Below, in pieces: positions 6,543-6,625 of a stretch of DNA of 6,625 nucleotides. A program made the position numbers and the translations under genes. Where the stretch lies: NCBI GenBank assembly GCA_937923125.1, contig CALALK010000264.1, forward strand, positions 1-6,625, given 5' to 3'. Numbering within the stretch: position 1 is the stretch's first letter; every line of letters starts with the position of its first letter. The stretch comes from an uncultured Carnobacterium sp. GTDB lineage: Bacteria > Bacillota > Bacilli > Lactobacillales > Aerococcaceae. The notes beneath the pieces are model-generated. The model was not told the DNA's origin, made no database searches, and saw only the letters and a program-made list of their open reading frames with translations.

Positions 6543-6625
6543 CAGAAATGGAACGTTGGACCGGAACGCCGGAAGGGACTCGGAACGAGTCGTGCGGACG
6601 TTTCGGGAAACGCACGCCATTTCTG
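6543..6625. repeat. Inverted-repeat-bounded multi-hairpin element, unidentified, probably cut by the window edge
   Basis: CAGAAATGG (6543-6551) is the exact reverse complement of CCATTTCTG (6617-6625). Between these arms lie three consecutive hairpins: CCGG-AACG-CCGG (6561-6572), GACTCG-GAA-CGAGTC (6577-6591), and GTGC...GCAC (6592-6615) enclosing GTTT-CGGG-AAAC (6600-6611). As RNA this would form a closed four-way junction. The segment is richer in G and C than the flanking genes and no reading frame in it looks like protein. It starts 21 bases after the HD gene stop. The right arm ends exactly at the window edge, so a T tract (terminator), extension of the stem, or a downstream gene with this as its leader cannot be judged. 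It is not a tRNA or a riboswitch that I recognise. It could also be a dispersed intergenic repeat. Confidence 0.6.

Noticed and set aside
6258..6620. 120-codon minus-strand reading frame opposite the end of the HD gene and into the hairpin element
   Set aside because: It lies almost wholly antisense to a clear conserved gene, shows no family motif, and its start is in the structured element.
6543..6625. tRNA gene or CRISPR repeat
   Set aside because: No CCA-type acceptor stem, anticodon arm or T-loop motif, and no regular repeat-spacer pattern; the stems differ from each other.

Overview
The window looks like chromosomal housekeeping DNA from a low-GC Gram-positive bacterium (Bacillota). The evidence is the strong AGGAGG-type ribosome binding sites, the Bacillus-type LexA box (GAAC-N4-GTTC), the VanR/VanS-like two-component pair, and the combination of a LipL-type octanoyltransferase with an EF1143/YwfO-type HD phosphohydrolase. 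Lactobacillales with a LexA regulon, such as a Carnobacteriaceae- or Enterococcaceae-like genome, fit best, but genus cannot be fixed from this sequence alone.

Layout. The left two-thirds is transcribed leftwards (minus strand): a two-component system (response regulator, then sensor kinase, overlapping by 14 bp), a hairpin terminator that contains the kinase stop codon, exoA (AP endonuclease), then the first 404 codons of uvrA, which runs off the left edge. uvrA seems to have its own SOS promoter: a perfect GAAC-N4-GTTC palindrome touches the exoA stop codon and covers the putative -35 box. The right third is transcribed rightwards (plus strand): lipL from an extended -10 promoter, a 128-bp gap, then a 450-codon HD-domain dNTP triphosphohydrolase. 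The divergent intergenic region (about 4033-4215) separates the two halves and is AT rich.

Function. exoA and uvrA are adjacent DNA repair genes (base and nucleotide excision repair). The two-component pair resembles the VanR/VanS subfamily, but no resistance genes are in the window, so its signal and targets are unknown. LipL moves octanoyl groups from GcvH to E2 subunits in lipoate assembly. The HD enzyme probably controls dNTP levels.

The least ordinary part is the last 83 bases (6543-6625). A 9-bp perfect inverted repeat encloses three consecutive hairpins, and the motif GGAACG recurs three times. It lies just after the HD gene and reaches the window edge. It may be a structured RNA leader, a terminator or a dispersed repeat; I do not recognise it. 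Everything else is ordinary core-genome content.
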